From assembly GCA_963629425.1 (NCBI GenBank), contig CAVGIU010000045.1, positions 1-12,580 of the forward strand: 12,580 nt of DNA, read 5' to 3'. The stretch comes from F23-B02 sp963629425. GTDB lineage: Bacteria > Bacillota > Clostridia > Oscillospirales > Oscillospiraceae. The notes below the pieces were generated by a model, which did not search any database, was not told where the DNA came from, and saw only the letters and a list, made by a program, of their open reading frames with translations. Made by a program: the position numbers and the translations under genes. Shown here one piece after another: positions 1 through 7,348 of this stretch (its first letter is position 1; every line of letters begins with the position of its first letter).

Positions 1-31
1 CCTTAGCACTCAAAGCGCAAGAGTGCTAAGG
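1..31. promoter_or_regulatory. CIRCE operator (HrcA binding site)
   Basis: A perfect inverted repeat, TTAGCACTC-N9-GAGTGCTAA, lies at 3-29 and extends by one more C/G pair on each side, plus another at the outer edge (1-31). This is the textbook CIRCE element bound by the heat-shock repressor HrcA. It sits about 140 bases upstream of the hsp20 start, and a possible -35 box (TTTACA, 32-37) follows at once. Repression of hsp20 by HrcA, relieved on heat or misfolding stress, is the natural reading. A promoter upstream of the window edge, with the operator in its transcript, is also possible. Confidence 0.93.
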
Positions 32-45
32 TTTACATTTTGTTC

Positions 46-89
46 ATATAAAGTACTATATTTGTTCATAATTATATGGTACTTTATAT
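46..89. repeat. 11-bp inverted repeat overlapping the hsp20 promoter region
   Basis: The arms are ATATAAAGTAC (46-56) and GTACTTTATAT (79-89), separated by 22 bases. A 10-base direct repeat, TTTGTTCATA, lies at 39-48 and 61-70, so two repeat systems interlock. The right arm runs into the likely -10 box. The symmetry suggests a second regulator site or an mRNA hairpin, but the AT-rich composition makes function uncertain. Confidence 0.6.
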
Positions 90-90
90 A
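62..90 (+). promoter_or_regulatory. Putative hsp20 promoter
   Basis: TTGTTC (62-67), a 17-base spacer and TATATA (85-90) fit a vegetative sigma-factor promoter. An alternative is TTTACA (32-37), 16 bases, TACTAT (54-59), which would place the -35 box directly against the CIRCE element. I cannot choose between them from sequence alone. Confidence 0.4.
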
Positions 91-168
91 CAACAAGAAA
101 CGAAAGACATAAACAAAGAACCGAGTTTCAAGTTTGAGTCTTTCCCAAATCATTAGGAGGTATTGATT

Positions 169-600
169 ATGTTTGAACTTACACCGTTTGGCTATCGCAG
201 AGTAGCATCTTATAATCCTTTCCGTGAGCTCGAGGAAATGAGCCACAGCTTTTGGAATGACGCAGACGTCAGCGGCTTCCGCACCGACATCAAGAAGATT
301 GACGGAAGCTATGTCCTCGAAGCGGAGCTGCCCGGCTTTAAGAAAGAGGATATCAACATTGATATCGACAAGGATTGCCTGACCATTTCCGCGGAGCGCA
401 AATCCGAGGAAAAGGAAGAAAAGGGCGACAACGGCTTTGTCCGCCGCGAGCGTTATTACGGCTCGTTCAGCCGCAGCTTCAACATTAAGGGCATTGATGC
501 CGACGCTATTACCGCTGAGTATAACGATGGTGTCCTGACCTTGACGATGCCGGAGAAGACACCTGAGGTTCCCGCGGCAAGACGTCTTGAGATAAAGTAA
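169..600 (+). CDS. hsp20: Small heat shock protein, Hsp20/alpha-crystallin family
   Basis: This is a cytoplasmic ATP-independent holdase chaperone that keeps unfolding proteins soluble for refolding by DnaK/GroEL. The 143-residue product has a short N-terminal arm (FRELEEM, residues 18-24), an alpha-crystallin domain from about residue 37 to 135 with the hallmark AEYNDGVLTLTMP strand near its end, and a C-terminal LEIK tail resembling the I-x-I/V motif that drives oligomer assembly. Length is normal for bacterial Hsp20. An in-frame TTG at 163 is possible, but the AGGAGG at 155-160 lies 8 bases before the ATG at 169 and only 2 before the TTG, so the ATG is chosen. The gene is monocistronic, with a CIRCE operator upstream and a strong terminator downstream. 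CIRCE is more usual before groESL and dnaK operons, so direct HrcA control of hsp20 is a regulatory detail worth noting. Confidence 0.95.
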   Translation: MFELTPFGYRRVASYNPFRELEEMSHSFWNDADVSGFRTDIKKIDGSYVLEAELPGFKKEDINIDIDKDCLTISAERKSEEKEEKGDNGFVRRERYYGSFSRSFNIKGIDADAITAEYNDGVLTLTMPEKTPEVPAARRLEIK

Positions 601-659
601 TTCCGATATTCCGAAGCAGATAGTTTCTTTCATCCTCTCTCTTCCCATAAAACAGAAGA

Positions 660-685
660 CCCGATGCGAAAGCATCGGGTTTTTT
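660..685 (+). terminator. Rho-independent terminator of hsp20
   Basis: The stem CCCGATGC/GCATCGGG (8 bp) has a GAAA tetraloop and is followed by six T. It separates hsp20 from the next gene, so that gene needs its own promoter. Only a weak candidate is visible there: TTGCCT at 687-692 with TAATAT at 710-715. Confidence 0.92.
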
Positions 686-752
686 GTTGCCTTTGGCAGA
701 ACTATATGATAATATTCAGACAAAGTAAATATATTTGCAAAGGAGAAAAGAG

Positions 753-2531
753 ATGAAAAAGCGCCTAATAGCCCTGCTGCTCGTTGTCGTTATGCTCTGT
801 ACGCTGCTTCCGATCGGCGCGCTTGCCGACCAGATGGTTTACATAACTGACACGGGCAGCAAATATCACAAATACGGATGCAGGTACCTGAGCGAATCGG
901 CCTATGCCGTTACGCTCGACTATGCCGTGAGATGCGGGTATAAGCCCTGCTCAATTTGTCACAAAACGAGCTCCGGCGAGGGTGTTGCCGGATTTGTCGA
1001 CGTAGCCCCCGGCAAGTATTACAGCAATGCCGTGGAATGGGCCGTGAAAAACGACATAACGCAGGGCACTGATGATACGCACTTTGCGCCAAATGATTCC
1101 TGCACCAGAGCGCAGGTCGTGACTTTCATGTACCGCGCCGCCGGAGGACCGGATGTCGATGTCATAATGGCCTTTGACGATGTTCATTATTTGGATTATT
1201 ACTACAGAGCCGTGCGCTGGGCGGTCAAAAACAATGTGACGACAGGCGTTGGCGGAAATCGATTTGCACCCGACGATCCCTGCACCAGGGCGCAGGTCGT
1301 AACATTCCTGTATCGCGCGGCCGGTGAGCCGGAAGTCGAGAGCAGCTGCAGCTTTGCGGATGTTGCGCAGAACGCCTACTATCGCAGCGCAGTTATATGG
1401 GCTTTGGAAAACGGAATAACCGAAGGCACGGCCGCCGATAAGTTCTCGCCCAACGACACCTGCACGCGTGGTCAGATCGTGACCTTCCTGTATCGCTATT
1501 ATAACAGCGATACGCCCGACCCTACGCCCACGCCCGATCCTACGCCCACACCGACTCCGTCAGGTGACAGTGAGTATATCGTAAGCGGAAAGCTTCCTTA
1601 TCCCTGCCCCACGCCGGAAAGCGGAGTTCCGGTGCCCACGGATACGGCGACGCACGACAATGTCCTCGCACTTTTGGATAAATACTGCCCGAACGGAGCG
1701 TATATCCTGCGCGCTACGGAGGCAGACGGCGCCGATTTCATGACATGGATGAATAATAGAGGACTAATTGAAGATCTGAGTACGGCGGTGCATGAACAGG
1801 AGCACATTTACACATCATTTAACACTCAGTACAGCACTAAGAAAGATCCCGTCACAGGCGAATACGGGATCGCTAAGGCTCGCGCCTATTATACCGGTGA
1901 GGGTATGCACATTATGGTTCCCGAAACCGATACTTATCAAACCGAGGAGATAGCGACCATCGTGCCCGAAGATCTGCGCAGCTTCAGATACGATACATAT
2001 GTCGGAGCGGGTGTGAATTTGGATTCCAATGTCAACGGCATATACGGTCTGATGAATGAGTTCACGGCCTACTGCTGGGGTTCGACGACGAATATCTCGC
2101 TATATGAATACTTCCTCGATCAGCCGTTTTCCGAGGAAAACTGGCTCGAATATGTGTCGGTGTCAAGCAGTGACTACTTTGCTTATTCAGAATTTAAATT
2201 CTTTATCCTGTCTTATCTGATCTACGCCAAGGAAAATTATCCTGAGATTTACGCAGAAACAATGGACAATCAAGCGCTGCGTGATGCGTTCAGAATAGTC
2301 GAGGCGCGCTATCGCGGTGTGGTCGAGCAGTATTTTGCAAACCTCGACAGTCTCGAGGAATACCTTGAAGCAAACGGCTTGGATACGCGGCGCGAAAACG
2401 GCTACTTCTATATAAGCACCGGCAGCGGTGGCTACAGCGGCAGAGGCGCTTTCGAAGAAACCTATAATCTTCTTGAAAATGCGATGCAGGCTCCCGAATA
2501 TGTCGAGATGTATAATTTGATGACCAAGTAA
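753..2531 (+). CDS. Secreted SLH-domain protein, putative surface zinc metallopeptidase
   Basis: The 592-residue protein starts with a Sec signal peptide (lysines, a hydrophobic core, cleavage probably after GALA, residue 25). The mature N-terminus holds a Y-H-x3-C ... GYxPCxxC motif (H39, C43, C66, C69), which looks like a small metal-binding knuckle seen in Firmicute secreted proteins. Three SLH repeats follow (about 81-135, 141-195, 201-250), which normally bind secondary cell wall polymer. Next comes a Pro-Thr-Asp linker (254-270) and a C-terminal region of about 320 residues that I do not recognise as a named family. That region contains HEQEH (347-351), matching HExxH, and NEFTAY (N435, E436), which could supply a third zinc ligand as in gluzincins. 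Peptidase activity is inference. An in-frame TTG at 735 is rejected because AAGGAG (740-745) lies 7 bases before the ATG at 753. The gene is monocistronic between two terminators. Confidence 0.85.
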   Translation: MKKRLIALLLVVVMLCTLLPIGALADQMVYITDTGSKYHKYGCRYLSESAYAVTLDYAVRCGYKPCSICHKTSSGEGVAGFVDVAPGKYYSNAVEWAVKNDITQGTDDTHFAPNDSCTRAQVVTFMYRAAGGPDVDVIMAFDDVHYLDYYYRAVRWAVKNNVTTGVGGNRFAPDDPCTRAQVVTFLYRAAGEPEVESSCSFADVAQNAYYRSAVIWALENGITEGTAADKFSPNDTCTRGQIVTFLYRYYNSDTPDPTPTPDPTPTPTPSGDSEYIVSGKLPYPCPTPESGVPVPTDTATHDNVLALLDKYCPNGAYILRATEADGADFMTWMNNRGLIEDLSTAVHEQEHIYTSFNTQYSTKKDPVTGEYGIAKARAYYTGEGMHIMVPETDTYQTEEIATIVPEDLRSFRYDTYVGAGVNLDSNVNGIYGLMNEFTAYCWGSTTNISLYEYFLDQPFSEENWLEYVSVSSSDYFAYSEFKFFILSYLIYAKENYPEIYAETMDNQALRDAFRIVEARYRGVVEQYFANLDSLEEYLEANGLDTRRENGYFYISTGSGGYSGRGAFEETYNLLENAMQAPEYVEMYNLMTK

Positions 2532-2538
2532 AAAATCA

Positions 2539-2566
2539 AGCCCGGTTCAACTGAACCGGGCTTTTT
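2539..2566. terminator. Bidirectional terminator between convergent genes
   Basis: The stem AGCCCGGTTC/GAACCGGGCT with loop AACT is followed by a T run on the plus strand (2562-2566). On the minus strand it is followed by TGATTTTTTA. It therefore serves both the SLH protein gene and the end of the glg-linked minus-strand operon. Confidence 0.9.
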
Positions 2567-2571
2567 GCTGC

Positions 2572-3588
2572 CTAAAACCGTATCATTGAGCGGTCTATAT
2601 CGCTTATTTTTCGCGCACCGCACATATACATCGTGTCCTTGAGCTCAGCGCGCAGCTTTTCAATATAGCTGACGATGCCCTCTGTTTTGCCGCCATAGTA
2701 GCTTATCAGGAACGGGCGGCAGATCATGACCGCGTCCGCGCCGACAGCGAGTGCGCGGAAAATATCCGTGCCGCTGCGTATGCCGCCGTCGACGATTATC
2801 TTCACCCTGTCGCCGACAGCGTCGACTATCTCCGGAAGGACCTCCGCCGTTGCGGCCGAGCCGCCGAGAACGCGCCCACCGTGGTTTGAAACGATAATTG
2901 CCGCGGCTCCCGCATCGGCAGCCTTGACAGCGCCGCGCACGGTCATAACGCCTTTTATTATCATGGGCATTTTTGCGTATTCGCACAGCTCACGCAGCTG
3001 CTCTGCACTCTTGCAGCCCGCGTCGGGACTGAACTTTTTGAGATGCGGAAGCCCGGCAGAGTCGACAACGAGAGAAACGGCGAAGGGCATAGCCTCATTT
3101 GCCATGTCGAGATTTGCCTTTATCGTCTCCATGCTCAGGGGATTTATAACGGGGATGGCGATGCCGCCGTGCATTTTCGAGGTCTCGCAGCCGTGGGGGA
3201 ACACCCTGGCGTCCAGCCCGTCGCCGAAGCTCGACGCGATGCCGCATTGTTCGGCAGCCTCGGCACAGCACTCGTTGAAATCTCGGATATCGTCCGTGGG
3301 ATTATATTGCGCCTTCAGCGAACCGACGGGCGCAGAGATGAGCGGCATGGAAAGCTGTCTGCCGAGAAATTCGATGCCTGTGTCGACCGGCTCATCGGGG
3401 AAGATGGTGTCCATATTGAGCTTGATGCCGCGCCAGGCTTTCCAGTTGTCGTTCGCGCCGTTGCCGGGCGCTTTTGAGCCCGGGCCGGGCATGAGATTGC
3501 CGCAGGCAAGGCCGTTGCACTCAGGGCAGACCTTGCAGTTCGGACCTATATTTTTCTTCGCATTTGCGAGAACGTCCTTATAGTTCAT
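2572..3588 (-). CDS. FMN-dependent alpha-hydroxy-acid dehydrogenase/oxidase family protein
   Basis: This 338-residue TIM-barrel flavoprotein belongs to the family of lactate oxidase, glycolate oxidase and L-lactate dehydrogenase, which oxidise a 2-hydroxy acid to a 2-keto acid. Visible landmarks are the flavin-contacting lysine in MIIKGVMT (K212), the catalytic base in VSNHGGR (H236, with R239 as substrate-binding arginine), and the FMN phosphate loop DGGIRSGTDIFRALAVGAD. The usual LDG after the arginine is LGG here. The N-terminus has an added cysteine cluster (C18, C21, C24, C29) not found in classical glycolate or lactate oxidases, which suggests a metal or Fe-S site. An upstream in-frame TTG at 3594 is rejected: AGAGG (3596-3600) is 7 bases from the ATG at 3588. 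It begins 17 bases after the GH13 gene, so it is probably the last gene of the glg operon. The substrate cannot be assigned. Confidence 0.85.
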   Translation of the reverse strand: MNYKDVLANAKKNIGPNCKVCPECNGLACGNLMPGPGSKAPGNGANDNWKAWRGIKLNMDTIFPDEPVDTGIEFLGRQLSMPLISAPVGSLKAQYNPTDDIRDFNECCAEAAEQCGIASSFGDGLDARVFPHGCETSKMHGGIAIPVINPLSMETIKANLDMANEAMPFAVSLVVDSAGLPHLKKFSPDAGCKSAEQLRELCEYAKMPMIIKGVMTVRGAVKAADAGAAAIIVSNHGGRVLGGSAATAEVLPEIVDAVGDRVKIIVDGGIRSGTDIFRALAVGADAVMICRPFLISYYGGKTEGIVSYIEKLRAELKDTMYMCGARKISDIDRSMIRF

Positions 3589-3603
3589 ATCCAAACCTCT
3601 TAA

Positions 3604-3621
3604 AATTATGTCAACTTACAT
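3604..3621. repeat. Left copy of a repeat bracketing the glycogen genes
   Basis: AATTAT-G-TCAACTTACAT is shared with 9275-9291, where the G is absent, in the same orientation. This copy overlaps the GH13 stop codon (3606-3608). The 11-base core TCAACTTACAT is exact in both copies. Confidence 0.5.
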
Positions 3622-5882
3622 ATTTCCGCCGAGCACGGCGGCACGATGCAGTCCTTGTCCTGCATAAACCCATAGTCGCTCGGCCTGAATACATTTTGAC
3701 TGCGGTTTACAATGCAGAGAACACGGTCTTTTTCGCCCTCGCGCAGTATCATCAGCACATCGGGAGATGGGGCGTAGAATTCTGCGCTGCCGGCTCTGAG
3801 AGCGTCGCTGTCGTTGCGTATTTTGCCGAGCTCGACGTAATAGTTATGCAAACCTCTGCCTGACGGCTCAAAGGGCGCGCGATTAAAAGGATCGCCCGCG
3901 CCGTCAAGGCCTTCCTCGTCGCCATAGTAAAGGCAGGGGACGCCGGGAACGCAATATTGTATTGCAGCGCACAGCTTTTGCAGTCTGTCGGCCTTTTCCG
4001 CTTGCTCCTGTGTGAGCCTGAACGCCGCCTGACTTGCGCGGTCAAGTGACTTTAACTCGCAGTCTGCGCCGAGCGCCGAGTGCAGCCTCTCCACATCATG
4101 CGAGGACAGCAAATTCATGAGCGCCATATACATGGGCGTCGGGTAATTGTGCTGCTGCGAGAGCAGAAAGTCGCGCAGAGCGAAGGCGTCCGTTTCGCCT
4201 CTGACAAAGCTGATGACAGCCCTGCGGAATGGGTAGTTCATCACGCTGTCGAGCGAATAGCCCAGGGCGTAATTGCGACGATGGCCGTAGCTTACCTTGA
4301 GCACGGCATCCTCCCAAACCTCGCCGATGATGGCACAGTCAGGATTTTCGGCCTTCGCTGCGTCGCGTATGAGCGCCAGCACATCGTCCGGCAATTCGTC
4401 GGCAACGTCGAGCCGCCAGCCGCTTGCACCACGCCGCAGCCAAAGCTTCACGATGCTGCTATCGGAGAGAATAATGTAGTTCTGCCAGCTCTTGTCTTCC
4501 TCATTTACCTCGGGGAGATCTTTAAAGCCCCACCAGCAGCGGTAATCCTCGGGATATGAGCGGAAGTCAAACCATCCGAAATATTTCGACTCCCTGCCGG
4601 CATGCGCACCGACTCCGCCATAGCTGCCGAAGCGGTCAAAATAAACACTGTCGGCTCCCGTATGCGAGAAAACGCCGTCATTTATAACGTCGATGCCGAG
4701 TTTGTCGGCTTCGGCACAGAGGTTTACATAATCATTGACACTTCCGAGTATTGGGTCAACATTTTCATAGCTTGAGGTATCGTAGCGGTGGTTTGATCGT
4801 GCCTCAACGATGGGATTTAAGTACAGTGTGCCGACGCCGAGCTCACTGAGGTACGGAAGACGTGTCGTTATGCCTTTGAGTGTGCCTCCGTAGAAATCGT
4901 CGGGGGCGTAGTTCTTTTCGCCCTCGCGCGGCTGCCACTTGACGGGTTCCGTGATGCTGCCGTGCATTTCGGGAGTTTGTCCGAGGCGGCGGTGATATGC
5001 GATACCGGCCTCGGCCGTGCCGTCATCGTAAAAGCCGAATCGGTCGGGAAAAACCTGATACATGATGCTGCGTCGGAACTTTTCGGGCGTTTTAAAGCCG
5101 CGCTTACATACAGTGAGGCGGAAGCCCTCGGCCTCGCCGCCGCAAACGCACGAGCTGTGCCCGTCTTCTGTTGGACATAGGAAGCTATCACCAAGCTTAA
5201 ACTTATAAAAAAGCGCAGCAGGGGAGGGAGCGGTGAAGTGTACGGAAAAGGTATTTCCCGAGCGCCGCATGGGGATCTCCTCGGAGAAGCTGTCGCCGTA
5301 GACGCAGAGCGCAGCGTCGTCGACTCCGCCGAAGGTCATAACGGAGAATGTGATATCCGTGCCATCCTCGACAGCACCGGGGGGTGAGCGAAACGCACTG
5401 TCATATGCGTCGTGCCAGGCCATACCGCGCGATTTGAGCTCATCACGCAGGAGCTTATCGAGAAACGCCGTCCTCGGCTGGAGCGCTGCGAGCCACTCGC
5501 GCTTTGGCTGTGAGGCAAGGTCTGCGCCGAACGAGCGCAGAACGGCGCTTAGCGCTTCATCCATGCCGAGCCCCATATCGTCCATCAGTGCGCGGAAAAG
5601 TTCCGCAGGTATGAGCTCGGAGCGATCCGCGGGCAGAAACTCGAAAATTTTCTCTGCCGGATAGCCGCAGCTTGCGCAGCTGTCCACTGCGCTTCCGACA
5701 GCCGCCGCGGAGATGAGATATATCCGCTCGTGCTCTGTCGCATTGCCGAGCGGCATCCAATGTCCGCGCTCAAATGCAACGTCAAAACTCTTTTTTTCGT
5801 AATATTCAATGAACAGCCGTCCGTCGAGCCAGCGCTCATCGTAGCCGCCATAGGTTTTGACTTTCCTTATCAGAGCATCCAT
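3606..5882 (-). CDS. GH13 alpha-glucan hydrolase (amylase/neopullulanase-like) with phosphorylase-like N-terminal region
   Basis: The 758-residue protein has no signal peptide, so it acts on intracellular glycogen or maltodextrin. Residues from about 274 (MYQVFPDRF) form a GH13 barrel with all four conserved regions: D398 to H407 (DVINDGVFSH), R490 and nucleophile D492 (GWRLDVADE), acid/base E521 (IIGEVWED), and H595-D596 (SSHDVERL). A beta-sandwich glucan-binding module resembling CBM34/CBM48 occupies about 163-260 (FRSPPGAVEDGTDITFSV). The first 150 residues are unlike a normal amylase. They read like a shortened, degenerate stretch of glycogen phosphorylase (IPAELFRALMDDMGLGMDEA, later LQPRTAFLDKLL), with its conserved NDTHP and NHT motifs missing. 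The start overlaps the end of glgA by 13 bases and no Shine-Dalgarno sequence is visible, which implies translational coupling. Cyclomaltodextrinase or pullulanase specificity cannot be told apart here. Confidence 0.9.
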   Translation of the reverse strand: MDALIRKVKTYGGYDERWLDGRLFIEYYEKKSFDVAFERGHWMPLGNATEHERIYLISAAAVGSAVDSCASCGYPAEKIFEFLPADRSELIPAELFRALMDDMGLGMDEALSAVLRSFGADLASQPKREWLAALQPRTAFLDKLLRDELKSRGMAWHDAYDSAFRSPPGAVEDGTDITFSVMTFGGVDDAALCVYGDSFSEEIPMRRSGNTFSVHFTAPSPAALFYKFKLGDSFLCPTEDGHSSCVCGGEAEGFRLTVCKRGFKTPEKFRRSIMYQVFPDRFGFYDDGTAEAGIAYHRRLGQTPEMHGSITEPVKWQPREGEKNYAPDDFYGGTLKGITTRLPYLSELGVGTLYLNPIVEARSNHRYDTSSYENVDPILGSVNDYVNLCAEADKLGIDVINDGVFSHTGADSVYFDRFGSYGGVGAHAGRESKYFGWFDFRSYPEDYRCWWGFKDLPEVNEEDKSWQNYIILSDSSIVKLWLRRGASGWRLDVADELPDDVLALIRDAAKAENPDCAIIGEVWEDAVLKVSYGHRRNYALGYSLDSVMNYPFRRAVISFVRGETDAFALRDFLLSQQHNYPTPMYMALMNLLSSHDVERLHSALGADCELKSLDRASQAAFRLTQEQAEKADRLQKLCAAIQYCVPGVPCLYYGDEEGLDGAGDPFNRAPFEPSGRGLHNYYVELGKIRNDSDALRAGSAEFYAPSPDVLMILREGEKDRVLCIVNRSQNVFRPSDYGFMQDKDCIVPPCSAEICKLT

Positions 5883-7348
5883 AGATAGAGCATTGCGTAT
5901 TCTTCCGAGGAACGGTCAAAGCTGAAATCGGCCTCCATGGCCTGACGGATGAGCGACTGCATGACATCAGGATTGTGGTAGCATTCAAGCGCGAGCAGCA
6001 CAGCATCCTTCATCTCGTGGGCATTAAAATCCGCAAAGGAGAAGCCCGTGCCCTCACCGGTGTAGCGATTATAGGGCTTCACCGAATCCTTGAGACCGCC
6101 GGTCTCGCGCACGATAGGCAATGTGCCGTAGCGCATGGCGATCATCTGAGAAAGACCGCAGGGCTCAAAGCGCGAGGGCATGAGCAGAAAATCAGCGCCG
6201 GCATATATGCGGTGCGATAACTCTTCGTTATAACCAATGAACGCGCACAGTCTGCCCTTATAGCGGGCTTCAGCCTCGCGCATGAAGCCTTCGTATTCCT
6301 TGTCACCGCTGCCGAGCATGAAAAACTGCATATCGTTATACTGCATGAGCTCATCAAGCATGCGTTCGACAAGGTCAAAGCCCTTCTGCTCGGTCATACG
6401 CGTGACCATTGCGAATATGGGAGCCTCCTCGCGCTGCTCAAGGCCGAAATCCCGCCGGAGCTCAAGTTTACATAATTTTTTGCCGTTCAATCGGCCCTTG
6501 TGATATCTCGCGGGCAGCGTCGGGTCGGTGTAGGGGTTAAATACCTTCGTGTCGATGCCGTTTATGATGCCGGAAAGCTCGTTTGAGCGCGCCGAGAGTA
6601 TACCATCGAGCCCCTCGCCGAAGTAGGCGGTCTTGATCTCCTGTGCGTAGGTGGGGCTTACGGTGTTTATCCTGTCGGCAAACACACAGCCTGCCTTCAT
6701 AAAGCTTGCGCAGCCGTTGAGCTCCATAAACTCGGGCGTGTAGTATTTATCTTCGACGCCGAGCAGATCCTGAACATAGTCAAAGCCGAATTTTCCCTGA
6801 TACGCGATGTTGTGTATCGTCAGCAGCCAGCGCAGCGAGCTCTGCATTGCGCCGCCGTACTGCGTTTTTGCGAGCATAGGGAGCATGGCAGTATGCCAGT
6901 CGTTACAGTGGACGATATCGGGCGTGAAGTCGAGGTTCGGTATCGCGTCGAGCACGGCGCGTGTGAAGAAGGCATACTGCTCGCCCTCGGCCTGGCCGCC
7001 GCGGTAAATTTTATCGCCGAAGTAAAACTCGCTGTCGACAAGATAAATGCACACATCGTCAAGCATGAGCTTTTCTATACCGCAGTACTGCGTACGCCAG
7101 CCAAGGTTTACATAAAAATCAAACATGTGCTCGACGCGGTCTGCGTACCTGTCCTTTATGCAGCGATGATAGGGCGTAATGACTCTCGCGTCGAAGCCGA
7201 GCTTTTTAAGCGCCTTTGGCAGCGTTCCAACGACGTCGGCTAGGCCGCCGGTCTTGGAAAGCGGAGCGCACTCGGCCGCCGCAAGCAGAATATGGGGAAG
7301 CTCTTTAAGGCCTTTTTCATTTAGAATGCTTCTGAACTGCTTTTTCAT
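5870..7348 (-). CDS. glgA: Glycogen synthase (ADP-glucose type, GT5)
   Basis: GlgA transfers glucose from ADP-glucose to the non-reducing end of alpha-1,4-glucan in the cytoplasm. The 492-residue product shows the GT5 N-terminal nucleotide-sugar signature KTGGLADVVG (residues 32-41). Conserved internal segments include HCNDWHTAMLP, LTIHNIAYQG and NTVSPTYAQEI. The C-terminal Rossmann domain has PSRFEPCGLSQMIAMRYG followed by ETGGLKDSV, which carries the conserved catalytic Glu. Length is typical. The reading frame extends to a TTG at 7381, but the ATG at 7348, giving MKKQFRSILNEKG, is preferred. It has AAGGA upstream, though about 12 bases away, which is longer than usual. The start lies 32 bases inside the end of glgB, so translation is probably coupled. 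The N-terminus is about 17 residues longer than the compact form that begins directly with the first strand. Confidence 0.97.
   Translation of the reverse strand: MKKQFRSILNEKGLKELPHILLAAAECAPLSKTGGLADVVGTLPKALKKLGFDARVITPYHRCIKDRYADRVEHMFDFYVNLGWRTQYCGIEKLMLDDVCIYLVDSEFYFGDKIYRGGQAEGEQYAFFTRAVLDAIPNLDFTPDIVHCNDWHTAMLPMLAKTQYGGAMQSSLRWLLTIHNIAYQGKFGFDYVQDLLGVEDKYYTPEFMELNGCASFMKAGCVFADRINTVSPTYAQEIKTAYFGEGLDGILSARSNELSGIINGIDTKVFNPYTDPTLPARYHKGRLNGKKLCKLELRRDFGLEQREEAPIFAMVTRMTEQKGFDLVERMLDELMQYNDMQFFMLGSGDKEYEGFMREAEARYKGRLCAFIGYNEELSHRIYAGADFLLMPSRFEPCGLSQMIAMRYGTLPIVRETGGLKDSVKPYNRYTGEGTGFSFADFNAHEMKDAVLLALECYHNPDVMQSLIRQAMEADFSFDRSSEEYAMLYLWML

Noticed and set aside
100..168. RNA thermometer (ROSE or fourU type) masking the hsp20 ribosome binding site
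   Set aside because: I found no complementary stretch pairing well with AGGAGG in the leader; CIRCE control explains heat regulation without it.
10..723. Open frame of 237 codons on the minus strand opposite hsp20
   Set aside because: It runs through the CIRCE element, the hsp20 promoter region and the terminator and matches no family.
1513..1562. Short repetitive stretch encoding Pro-Thr-Asp as a DNA repeat or CRISPR-like array
   Set aside because: It is a normal low-complexity protein linker between SLH repeats and the C-terminal domain.
2726..3583. Open frame of 285 codons opposite the hydroxy-acid dehydrogenase
   Set aside because: Composition is Ser/Pro/Ala-rich without domain features; the minus-strand gene has clear family motifs and a ribosome binding site.
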